NCBI GenBank assembly: GCA_024372495.1
Contig: CP099977.1
Location: 1,426,001 to 1,490,000 of the forward strand
Length of the DNA stretch: 64,000 bases
Reading direction: 5' to 3'
DNA from: Pseudarthrobacter sp. Fe7
Lineage (GTDB): Bacteria; Actinomycetota; Actinomycetes; Actinomycetales; Micrococcaceae
Under the pieces are notes generated by a model. That model was not told the origin of the DNA and ran no database searches. It worked only from the letters and a program-made list of their open reading frames with translations. Positions 55,958 to 64,000 of the stretch are shown here, piece after piece (the first letter of the stretch is position 1; each line of letters starts with the position of its first letter). A program made the position numbers and the translations under genes.

Positions 55958-57012
55958 TTAGAGGAGTCCGGCCTGGGTCATCAGATCGCTGACCTTCTGG
56001 GAGTTGAGCTTGGCCGCGTCAACCTTGGGAGCCTGCAGGTCCTTGATGGGAACCAGCTTGTCGTTGGCAGGCACATCCGATCCGATGGCGTACTCGAAGG
56101 ACGTTCCGTTCTTCAACACTTCCTGCCCCTTCTTGCCGGTGATGAACTTCAGGAAGGCCTGCGCAGCGGCAGCATTCTTGGAGGACTTGAGCACGCCGCC
56201 GCCGGAGACCGACAGGAATGCGCCCGGGTCTTCGTTCTTGAAGTAGTGCGGCGTGACGTTGTTGGAGTTCTCGCCTGTCTTGGCCTGGTCGCCATAGTAG
56301 TAGTAGTGGTAGATCAGCGCGGCATCCACTTCCCCGGCGTTGACGGCTTTCATGGCCGTGCTGTTTCCCTTGTACGCCTTGGAGTTGTCCTTCATGGCCT
56401 TCAGCCAGTCCTCCGTGGCGCTTTCACCCTTGAGTTCAAGCAGGGCCGAGACGATGGCCTGGAAGTCAGCGCCCGTGGGCGACGCGGCCCAGCGGCCCTT
56501 CCACTCCGGCTTGGCCAGGTCCAGCATGGACTTGGGCAGCTGGTCCTCGGTGAGCTTGGTCTTGTTGTACACCAGGACGGTGGAGCGGGCGGCGATGCCC
56601 GTCCACTTTCCGGTGGACGGCGAGAACTGGGCGGGGACCTGGGCCAGGGTGTCCTTGTTGACGTCGGCAAACAGGCCGGCGTTCTCCACCTGCGTCATGG
56701 CCGGGGAGTTCTCGGTCAGGAAGACATCCGCGGGGGACGCCTGGCCCTCCTGGACGATCTGGTTGGACATCTCGGTGTCATCGCCCTGGCGGAGGGTGAC
56801 CTTGATGCCGGTTTCCGCGGTGAAGGCGTCCACCCATTCCTTGGTCAGGCTCTCGTGCTGGGCGTTGTACACGGTGATCTCACCCGAGGCGGCGCCGCCT
56901 GACGCGGCGGACGAGCCGTTGCCTGCGGGGTGGCGCCGCCGCAGGCGGTCAGGCCGAGAGCTGCGGTGGCGGCGAGTGCGATGCCGGCCAGCGCGCTGTT
57001 GCGGATCTTCAT
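55958..57012 (-). CDS. fbpA: Iron(III) ABC transporter, substrate-binding lipoprotein
   Basis: Repaired, 351 aa. A lipoprotein signal (ALAGIALAATAALGLTACGG, Cys at about residue 24) is followed by a Ser/Gly-rich linker and the iron-binding domain: ITVYNAQHESLTKEWVDAFT, RSTVLVYNKTKL and YHYYYYGD, whose Tyr residues match the Fe3+ ligand region of FbpA. The frame breaks at 56927-56930, where a G run (plus strand) is one base short; without repair the signal peptide is separated from the domain. First gene of the fbpABC operon. Confidence 0.92.
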
Positions 57013-57060
57013 TGAGGCTGCTTTCGGTGGGGAAAAAGTCTGCTTGAACCTAAGTCCTAT

Positions 57061-57082
57061 TAGGCAACATGAATGTTGCCTA
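57061..57082. promoter_or_regulatory. Perfect 10+10 bp inverted repeat in fbpA leader
   Basis: TAGGCAACAT, GA, ATGTTGCCTA: two perfect 10-bp arms 2 bp apart, about 50 bp upstream of the fbpA start and next to the DtxR box. It is a dimer-binding-type site for an unknown regulator. Confidence 0.6.
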
Positions 57083-57094
57083 TGTCAGAAAACT

Positions 57095-57113
57095 GTAGGG
57101 TAGGCAAACCTAA
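57095..57113. promoter_or_regulatory. DtxR/IdeR iron box
   Basis: On the minus strand TTAGGTTTGCCTACCCTAC, which agrees at 16 of 19 positions with the DtxR/IdeR consensus TTAGGTTAGCCTAACCTAA. It is 83 bp upstream of fbpA, so iron-loaded repressor should shut the operon. Confidence 0.8.
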
Positions 57114-57201
57114 GCTCCAAGCCAAAAAGCGTTTTAAGTGACCAGGTTCACATCAATTACGCAAACATGGCGTGACGTAATTACGGTGACGATTGTGAAC
57201 C

Positions 57202-57231
57202 AGGGGGCGCCGTCCTGCGGCAGGCGCCCTG
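57202..57231. terminator. Terminator-like hairpin after ctaD
   Basis: AGGGGGCGCC and GGCGCCCTG form a stem of about nine pairs just beyond the ctaD stop on the minus strand; no T run follows. Confidence 0.45.
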
Positions 57232-57238
57232 CGCGTCG

Positions 57239-58992
57239 CTACCTGTTCGGGTTGGGGTCGTTGAGGTCGCGCTCCCCGATTTCCGCCGCCCCCAGCAGCC
57301 CTTCCCCGGGTGCGTCCCCTGAAGGATGGAGCCGGATGCTCAACTCGGGATGATGCAGATCCAGGGCGGGACGCTCGGAACGGATCCGCGGGAGGGAGGT
57401 GAAGTTGTGCCGCGGCGGCGGGCAGGACGTGGCCCACTCCAGCGAGGCGCCGAAGCCCCAGGGATCGTCCACGGTGACCTTCTTCCCGGCCCGCCAGGTA
57501 ATGAAGACGTTCCAGAAGAAGGGGATGAGGGACGCACCCAGCAGGTAGGACCCGATGGTGGAGAACTGGTTCATGAACGTGAAGTTGTCCTCCGGCATGT
57601 AGTCGGCGTACCTGCGCGGCATGCCCAGGACACCGAGCCAGTGCTGGATCAGGAACGTGGCGTGGAAGCCAAGGAACAGCATCCAGAAGTGGATCTTGCC
57701 CAGGCGCTCGTTGAGCATGGTGCCGGTGAACTTGGGCCACCAGAAGTAGAACCCGGCGAACATGGCGAACACCACGGTGCCGAACACCACGTAGTGGAAG
57801 TGCGCCACCACGAAGTACGTGTCCGAAACGTGGAAGTCCATGGGCGGTGAGGCCAGGATGATGCCGGTGAGGCCACCGAAGAGGAATGTGGCCAGGAACC
57901 CCATGCTCCACAGCATGGGCGTCTCGAAGGTCAGCGACCCGCCCCACATGGTGCCGATCCAGTTGAAGAACTTCACGCCGGTGGGCACCGCGATGAGCAT
58001 GGTCATGAAGGCGAAGAACGGCAGGAACACCGCGCCGGTGACGTACATGTGGTGGGCCCACACCGTCACCGAGAGGGCCGCGATGGCGATGGTGGCGTAC
58101 ACGATGCCCTTGTAGCCGAACAGCGGCTTGCGGCTGAACACCGGGAAGATTTCCGAGACGATGCCGAAGAACGGCAGCGCAATGATGTACACCTCGGGGT
58201 GGCCGAAGAACCAGAACAGGTGCTGCCACAGGATTGCGCCGCCGTTGGCAGGATCGAAGATGTGTGCGCCGAATTTCCGGTCCGCGCCCAGGGCGAACAG
58301 GGCAGCCGCCAGCGGCGGGAAGGCCATGAGCACCAGGATGGCCGTGACCAGGGTGTTCCACGTGAAGATGGGCATCCGCCACATGGTGAGTCCGGGGGCG
58401 CGCATGCAGATGATGGTGGTGATGAAGTTGACGGAGCCCAGGATGGTGCCGAAACCGGACAATGCCAGGCCAAAGACCCAGAGGTCACCGCCGATGCCCG
58501 GGGTGAACGTCGTGTTGGACAACGGAGCATAGGCGAACCAGCCAAAGGACGCCGCGCCCTGCGGGGTGATGAACCCGGACACCGCAATGGTGGAGCCGAA
58601 CAGGAAGAACCAGAACGCCAGCGCGTTCAGGCGGGGAAGGCCACGTCAGGGGCGCCGATCTGCAGAGGCATGATCACGTTGGCGAATCCCGCGAAGAGCG
58701 GGGTGGCGAACATCAGCAGCATGATGGTGCCGTGCATGGTGAACAGCTGGTTGTACTGCTCTTTGGTCTGCAGGATCTGCATGCCGGGCTCGAACAGTTC
58801 GGCGCGGATCAGCAGCGCCATCACACCGCCGGCACAGAAGAACACAAACGAAGAGATCAGGTACATGTACCCGATGGTCTTGTGGTCAGTGGAGGTGATC
58901 CAGTTGACCACGATGGTTCCCTTGGGGCGCCGGACCACTGACGGTGCCGCGGTGGCCGCGGGTCCGCCCATTCTCTGGCCTGTGGTGGTCAT
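57239..58992 (-). CDS. ctaD: Cytochrome c oxidase subunit I (aa3 type)
   Basis: Repaired, 584 aa. It is the catalytic subunit of the terminal oxidase, reducing O2 and pumping protons. Heme-a and CuB ligands are seen in [46 protein letters not shown] and [15 protein letters not shown]. The frame breaks at 58633-58636, where a G run (plus strand) is one base short; repair joins [17 protein letters not shown]. It follows ctaC on the same strand by 14 bp. Confidence 0.94.
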
Positions 58993-59006
58993 GACAGTGC
59001 CGTCCT

Positions 59007-59895
59007 TTACTGTGCTGGTTCCAGGGACTGCGGTGACGGGGCCGATATCGGCGTCCTGTCAAAGTCGGCGCCCAGGTTGCCGGTGTTGCCCTTGGCCTTC
59101 AGGTCCGCGATGTGGCTGTCATAGTCCTGCTGGCTCACCACCCTGACCTTGAAGAGCATCTCGGAGTGGTATTCGCCGCACAGTTCAGCGCACTTGCCCA
59201 TGTACTCGCCGATGAGGTTGGGGGTGATGCTGATGTACGGGTTGTACTGTTCGTGGCCCGGATACAGGTCCCGTTTCTGCAGGAAGTCCACCACCCAGAA
59301 GGAATGCTGCACATCACGGGACTGCAGGTGCAGGCTCCACCTTCTTCCCCACCGGAAGGTAGAGCGTCGGCAGCCGGTCAGGGGCGCCGTAGCCGCCGGT
59401 CAGGTGGGCCTGTTGCCCGGCGTCCTCGTGGACCTGCTCCTTGACGTAGTTGAAGTCCCAGGACCACTGTTTGCCGAAGACGTCGATGACCACGTCCGGG
59501 TTGGGGTAGCGCTCGTCGATGGCCCGCTGCTCACGGTCCGTGAACACGAACAGGACGCCGATGACGATCAGCGGGATGGCCAGGTAGAAGACTTCGAGGG
59601 GGAGGTTGTAGCTCAGCTGCGGCGGGAACCCCACGGTGTTCTTCCGGCGGCGGTAGGCCACGATGACCCAGATCATCAGGCCCCAGGTGATGATGCCCAC
59701 CACCAGTGCCGCGATCCATGAGTTGACCCACAGGTCCGTGATCAGCTTTGTGTTGTTGGTGGTGTCGCGGGCGCCGGGAAGGAAGCCGCGTGAGACTTCG
59801 GCCGAGCAGGAGGCCAGGGCCGGCAGGGCAAGGACACCTGCGCCCAGCGCTGCGAAGCGCCGCATGCTGCGGCTTCTCAACAGTTTTTTACCCAC
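59007..59895 (-). CDS. ctaC: Cytochrome c oxidase subunit II
   Basis: Repaired, 295 aa. A signal peptide with lipobox-like LASC, two membrane helices, then the cupredoxin domain with the CuA site [14 protein letters not shown] and the Trp/aromatic electron entry [14 protein letters not shown]. The frame breaks at 59332-59336 (plus-strand AGGCT for AGCT), within the cupredoxin domain. I chose GTG at 59895 because GGAGGG stands seven bases before it. It takes electrons from a cytochrome c or bc1 complex and passes them to ctaD. Confidence 0.93.
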
Positions 59896-60061
59896 CTGTG
59901 GTCCCTCCGGCATGCTCCAGAAGCCCGACTGTATGAGCCCGCCACCGGTCCGGGGACCAGCAGTTGTGTGCCCCACCCTACGCGGGGAGGATGCTGATGG
60001 GAAGAGGTTTGCGCGCGGCGGGCCGTCGCGCGAAAACCGCCGCTTCGCCGTCGTACCCCGG

Positions 60062-60548
60062 CTACCGGGCGGCGGCCCAGACTGAAACTGCCCCGGAGTG
60101 GCCGGTCACAATGCTTTGGTACACCAGGAACGCGCCAGCCAGGACGCCCAGCACCGACGTGGCCGGCAGCAGCCAGCGGGACTCCAGGAGTCCGCCCAGG
60201 CCGCGTAAGGCGGGCCGGCGGCTGAGGATTGACGGGAAGGCTGCTGCGAGCCTGCGCAGCCACCACGGCGAGGAAGAACACCGTCACGAACCGGAGGAAG
60301 CTTCCCTGCTCCGCATGCTCCTGGATGAGTTGGGAGAACGGCCTCGCCTTTTCCAGCTGTTCCCCTGCCTCGGCGGTGAGGACGGACAGCGGAACCATCA
60401 GCAGCGCCAGGACCCCCAGCGGCCAGGCCAGGTATCGCCGCGCGCGGCGGACCAGGGCGAACACCACCCCAAGGACCCCGGCCAGCGGGGCCAGGACCAC
60501 CACGCCGTGAATCAACAGAATGTGGGCAGGAAGGCCAGCGATCTCCAT
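60062..60548 (-). CDS. DUF2231-like membrane protein
   Basis: Repaired, 161 aa with four membrane helices: ILLIHGVVVLAPLAGVLGVV, then LAWPLGVLALLMVPLSVLTA, a polar stretch, VTVFFLAVVAAQLAAAF, and WLLPATSVLGVLAGAFLVYQ. LPAHILLIHGVVVLAPLAG is the start motif of DUF2231-like predicted membrane proteins. The frame breaks at 60249-60253 (plus-strand AGCCT). It overlaps the VIT gene stop (TGATG). Function unknown. Confidence 0.75.
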
Positions 60549-61271
60549 CAGGCGATGCCGGTGCTGCCCAGCAGGCTGCCCACCGCGAACGTGAAGGCCA
60601 TGGCCAGCGCGCCGCCCACCACCAGCCGGAAGGTTGCCTTGCGCTTGGAACTGCCGCCGATCTTGGCACTGATGGTGCCGGTCAGGGCGAGGGCCAGGAT
60701 GACGGCCACGAACGTGACCGGGATGCGGGCTCCTTCCGGCGGAAAAATAATGGCCAGCATGGGGAGGATGGCGCCGACGGTGAAGGCGATGGCGGAGGCG
60801 AAGGCGGCGTGCCAGGGGCTGACCACTTCTTCTTCGTCAATGTTCAGTTCGGCGGACAGGTGCGCCTTCAGGGCGTCCTTTGCCGTCAGCTCCTCGGCAA
60901 CGGTCCTGGCGGTAGCCTCGGTGAGTCCCTTGGCTTGGTAGATGCGGGCAAATTCGTCCAGTTCGCCCTCGGGATCGTCCCGGAGGCTCCTGGCGTTCCT
61001 TTTCGATCAGCGCGCGCTGGCTGTCACTCTGGCTGCTCACGGAAACGTATTCGCCCAGGGCCATGGAGACGGCTCCGCCGACCACCGCTGCGGTGCCGGC
61101 CACCAGGATGGGGGCGAGGTCGTTGGTCACGCCCGCCACACCCACTACGGTTGCCGCGACGGAAACGATGCCGTCGTTGGCGCCGAGGACACCGGCACGC
61201 AGCCAGTTCAGGCGTGCGGCCACGCTGCTGTCATGGGGTTCGTTGCGGCTGAGCTTGAGAGTTTCGGACAT
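60548..61271 (-). CDS. VIT-family (CCC1/Nodulin-like) metal transporter
   Basis: Repaired, 240 aa. LRAGVLGANDGIVSVAATVV and GAVSMALGEYVSVSSQSDSQ are diagnostic of the VIT1/CCC1 family, followed by a cytoplasmic helical metal-binding region with many Glu (LRDDPEGELDEFARIYQAKG) and two final helices. It probably moves Fe2+ or Mn2+. The frame breaks at 60984-60988 (plus-strand AGGCT). It overlaps the DUF2231-like gene. Confidence 0.87.
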
Positions 61272-61496
61272 GTTGGCAGTAAAGCACCGTGGCGGACGCG
61301 GCTGCCACGAAGGTTTGCATCCCCTAACCCCGGGAGTCCTTCCCTTCCCGCAGACTGCTAAGGGCGCTTATTATTCTGTTTCCGTGGGGCACAGCGCGAA
61401 GAGAGCCCAACCCGGGCGTCCCGGTGAACGGGGCGGCCACGCTGGCCTGCTTCTGGAAGGAACCTGCAATGGTGCAGGGGATAGGGGACGACGACG

Positions 61497-62647
61497 ATGG
61501 ACACCTACGGCACTGACGGCACCGGCGGCGCGGGTGCGGGCAGGCGGACGTTCGGCATCGAAGAGGAACTGCTCCTGGTGGATCCCGGAACAGGCGAAGC
61601 CGTACCGCTGGCAGGAGCCCTGCTGGACCTGTACGTCCGTCCGCTGGAGGCCGCGTCCGGGCCTGTCCTGACAGCCGAGTTCCAGCAGGAAATGATCGAG
61701 GTGGTCACCCCGCCGCATGCCACGCTGGCAGAACTCGAGCAGGACATCGTGGCCGGACGGGCCATCGCCCACCAGGCAGCCGGGGACGTCGGCGTCAGGG
61801 TGGCCGCGCTGGGAACTTCCCCGCTGCCTGCCGATCCCCATCCTGTGCAGGCTCCGGAGGTTCCGGGCAATGATGGATGAATACGGACTGACCGCCAGGG
61901 AACAGCTCACCTGCGGCTGCCACATCCACGTCTCGGTGGAGTCGCCGGAGGAAGCCGTGGCCGTGCTGGACCGGATGCGCAACTGGCTCCCGGTGCTGGT
62001 CGCGCTGAGCGCCAACTCCCCGTTCTGGCATGGCGAGGACAGCGGCTACGCCAGCTACCGGTCCCAGGTCTGGAACCGCTGGCCATCCGCCGGACCGCTG
62101 GAAATCCTTGGCACCCCTGACTCCTACCACCAGCTGGTGCACGACATGGTGAGCACCGGCGTGGCCATGGATGAGGGCATGATCTACTTTGACGCCCGCC
62201 TCTCACGGCACTACCCCACGGTCGAGATCCGCGTGGCAGACGTCTGCCTGCGCCCGGAGAACACCGTCCTGCTGGCGGGGGTGGCCAGGGGCCTGGTGGA
62301 AACTGCCGCCAGGGAATGGCGGGAGGGAATCGAACCCGTGGCCGCCCGTCGGCCCTGCTCAGGCTGGCCGGCTGGAAAGCAAGCCGCTGGGGCCTCCGCG
62401 GCGAGTTGCTGGATCCGCAAACGCACCGCCCCGCGCCCGCGCTCGCCGTCGTGAATTCGCTGCTGCACCACGTCAGGGGGCGCTGGAGGACATGGGCGAC
62501 CTGCACCGGGTGGAGGAACTCATGGACCGGGTGCTGGCAGACGGTACCGGCGCCGTGCGCCAGATGGAGGTGCTGCACCGCACCGGCGACCTGGAACGGG
62601 TGGTGGAAGACGCGGCGGACTGCACGCTCTCCACGTACCGGCTGTAG
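61497..62647 (+). CDS. Carboxylate-amine ligase, YbdK-type glutamate-cysteine ligase family
   Basis: Repaired, 383 aa of the GCS2 family. RTFGIEEELLLVDPGTGEAV at the start carries the Mg/ATP-binding Glu residues, LTAEFQQEMIEVVTPPHAT the substrate site, and LTCGCHIHVSVESPEEAV the conserved His-x-His. Three frame changes: AGGCT at 61849-61853, one base lost near 62345-62352, and a G run at 62477-62481 one short. Many actinobacteria have such enzymes beside mycothiol and with no glutathione; the actual product is unclear. Confidence 0.83.
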
Positions 62648-62777
62648 AACCAACCGCAGGCCCCTTGACCCCTTTAAGGCCTGGGCGTATACCGAAAGAA
62701 TCATCATGCTGGCCCCCGCTGGGCCCTGTATGGAGCCGGCTGCCCCTGGTCTTCGACACAAAATAACTGGAGTTGTG

Positions 62778-64000
62778 ATGGGTAGCGATCGTTTCGACGT
62801 GCTCCGCGAACAAGTCCGCGGGCAGGTCATCGAAGAGGACGACGCCGAGTACGAGGCCGCGCGCCTTGTGTTCAACGGGATGATCAACCGTCGTCCCGCA
62901 GCAGTCCTGCGGGTTTCGCAGGTGGCCGACGTCCTGGCGGCCGTGCGGTTTGCCCGTGGCCTGGACATCGAGGTCGCTTTGCGCGGCGGGGGGCACAGCG
63001 CCCCGGGGTTTGGAACGGTGGACGGCGGCCTGGTCCTCGATTTCTCGGCCCGCCGGGGAGTGCGCGTCGACCCCGCGGCAAGGTTGGCCCGAGTGGAGCC
63101 TGGCGCCACGTGGGCAGACTACAACCACGCCACCCACGCGTTCGGGCTGGCCAGCACTGGCGGCATCGTTGGCTCGACCGGTGTTGCCGGACTCACCCTG
63201 GGCGGCGGCATCGGATACCTGTCCCGGAAGTACGGGCTGGCGTGCGACAACCTCGTGTCAGCTGACGTGGTCCTCGCCGACGGAACCTTCGTCACGGCCA
63301 GCGAAGCCGAAAATGTCGACCTCTTCTGGGCGCTCCGCGGCGGGAGCGGCAACTTCGGTGTGGTCACGTCGATGGAATTCCGCCTGCACCCGGTGGACAT
63401 GGTCCACATCGGGATCATGTTCTTCGACGCCACGCTGGGAGCCCAGGTGGGCGCGGCCTACCGCGAATGGATTGCCGCCGAACCCGAGGAAATGGGCGCC
63501 TTCCTGGGGTTCCATCAAGGTCCTCCGGTTCCCTTCCTCCCCGAGGAATGGCATGGGAAACCGGTAGCGGTGGTCGCGGGCATGTGGACGGGAGATCTCG
63601 ACGCCGGCCCCGCCCATTGGCAGGCCATGCTGGACGCCGGACCTGTGCTGGGAAGCTTCTTTGCGCCGATGCCGTACCCGGCGCTCAACATCATGTTCGA
63701 CGGGCTGAGCGGCATCCCGGGGCTGCAGGGCTACTGGAAGGCGGACTTCCTTCGCACCCTCAGCGATGACGCGCTCCGCACCGCAGTCCATTACGCTCCG
63801 GGTATTCCCACGGCCCACTCGGCCAACCACTTCTATCCGATCGACGGGGCCGTCCAGCGGGTGGCACCCGAAGCGACCGCCTTTGCCTACCGTGACGTGA
63901 ACTTCTCGCCTGTCATCGCCGGCCAGTGGCCCGAGCCGTCGGAGAACGAAAAGAACATCGCCTGGGTCCGCGAATACTGGGGCGCGCTCCACGAGTTTTC
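62778..64000 (+). CDS. FAD-linked oxidoreductase, berberine-bridge type (partial, 3' end outside window)
   Basis: The first 407 residues of a FAD_binding_4 family oxidase; the frame is open to the window end. VALRGGGHSAPGFGTVDGGL is the FAD pyrophosphate site (the His may bind FAD covalently), followed by GVAGLTLGGGIGYLSRKYGL and WALRGGSGNFGVVTSMEF. The C-terminal part (YAPGIPTAHSANHFYPIDGA) belongs to the substrate domain. ATG at 62778 with CTGGAG before it. Such enzymes oxidise alcohols, sugars or aromatic compounds; substrate unknown. Confidence 0.88.
   Translation, partial: MGSDRFDVLREQVRGQVIEEDDAEYEAARLVFNGMINRRPAAVLRVSQVADVLAAVRFARGLDIEVALRGGGHSAPGFGTVDGGLVLDFSARRGVRVDPAARLARVEPGATWADYNHATHAFGLASTGGIVGSTGVAGLTLGGGIGYLSRKYGLACDNLVSADVVLADGTFVTASEAENVDLFWALRGGSGNFGVVTSMEFRLHPVDMVHIGIMFFDATLGAQVGAAYREWIAAEPEEMGAFLGFHQGPPVPFLPEEWHGKPVAVVAGMWTGDLDAGPAHWQAMLDAGPVLGSFFAPMPYPALNIMFDGLSGIPGLQGYWKADFLRTLSDDALRTAVHYAPGIPTAHSANHFYPIDGAVQRVAPEATAFAYRDVNFSPVIAGQWPEPSENEKNIAWVREYWGALHEF

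Noticed and set aside
1..64000. Widespread pseudogenes, as if the genome were decaying
   Set aside because: The breaks share two mechanical signatures (AGCT insertions, short homopolymers), lie in conserved housekeeping genes, and single-base repair restores normal length proteins.

Overview
The window is chromosomal DNA from a high-GC actinobacterium, most likely Arthrobacter or Pseudarthrobacter (Micrococcaceae). This rests on codon use, frequent GTG starts, the iniBAC-type dynamin operon, the menaquinone genes, DUF4229/DUF6480/DUF6153-type proteins, the phenylacetate genes under a TetR repressor, class E/F sortase signals and a DtxR-type iron box. I see no rRNA, tRNA, phage, insertion sequence or CRISPR array.

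Layout. 1-6.1 kb: a LuxR/STAND-type regulator (cut by the window edge), an IniB-like protein and two dynamin-like GTPases, which together look like an iniR-iniB-iniA-iniC locus. 6.1-11.9 kb: membrane proteins, menA-menE-menB, a VOC protein and a CPBP protease. 12.1-16.6 kb: amino-acid permease, dienelactone hydrolase, DNA polymerase IV, CsbD and a pentapeptide-repeat protein. 16.7-31.3 kb: a scattered phenylacetate (paa) gene set (thiolase, hydratase, dehydrogenase, thioesterases, paaZ, paaK, repressor) carrying four copies of a 22-bp palindromic operator, interrupted by a GDSL hydrolase, a tyrosine phosphatase and a surface protease. 31.5-39.6 kb: pta, ackA, acetyltransferases, an FAD oxidoreductase and oligopeptidase B. 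39.7-43.0 kb: Hsp20, then a c-di-GMP-I riboswitch controlling a DUF3494 surface protein and its sortase. 43.1-47.0 kb: NADHX dehydratase, phosphatases and an LCP protein. 47.1-50.6 kb: a copper-type P1B ATPase with DUF305 and DUF6153 partners behind a CsoR-type operator. 50.7-53.1 kb: ANTAR regulator and NhaA. 53.2-57.1 kb: fbpABC ferric transporter behind a DtxR/IdeR box. 57.2-60.5 kb: cytochrome oxidase ctaD/ctaC and a DUF2231-like protein. 60.5-64 kb: VIT-family transporter, YbdK-type glutamate-cysteine ligase and a BBE-type oxidase cut by the end.

A strong property of the sequence is that about 27 genes are broken by single-base frameshifts, including genes unlikely to be dead (pta, ackA, ctaC, ctaD). 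These are not random. Twenty-one are an extra C or G inside an AGCT palindrome (AGCT read as AGCCT or AGGCT), and fourteen are one base missing from a run of five to seven identical bases. They are best read as sequencing or consensus errors, with the AGCT class hinting at a modified AGCT motif in this strain. I therefore annotate each broken gene as one CDS over its full span, give the frameshift position, and state protein lengths after repair.

The most interesting biology is the iniRBAC-like locus outside mycobacteria, the c-di-GMP riboswitch/DUF3494 adhesin/sortase module, and the PaaR-like operator set that ties four dispersed promoters into one regulon.
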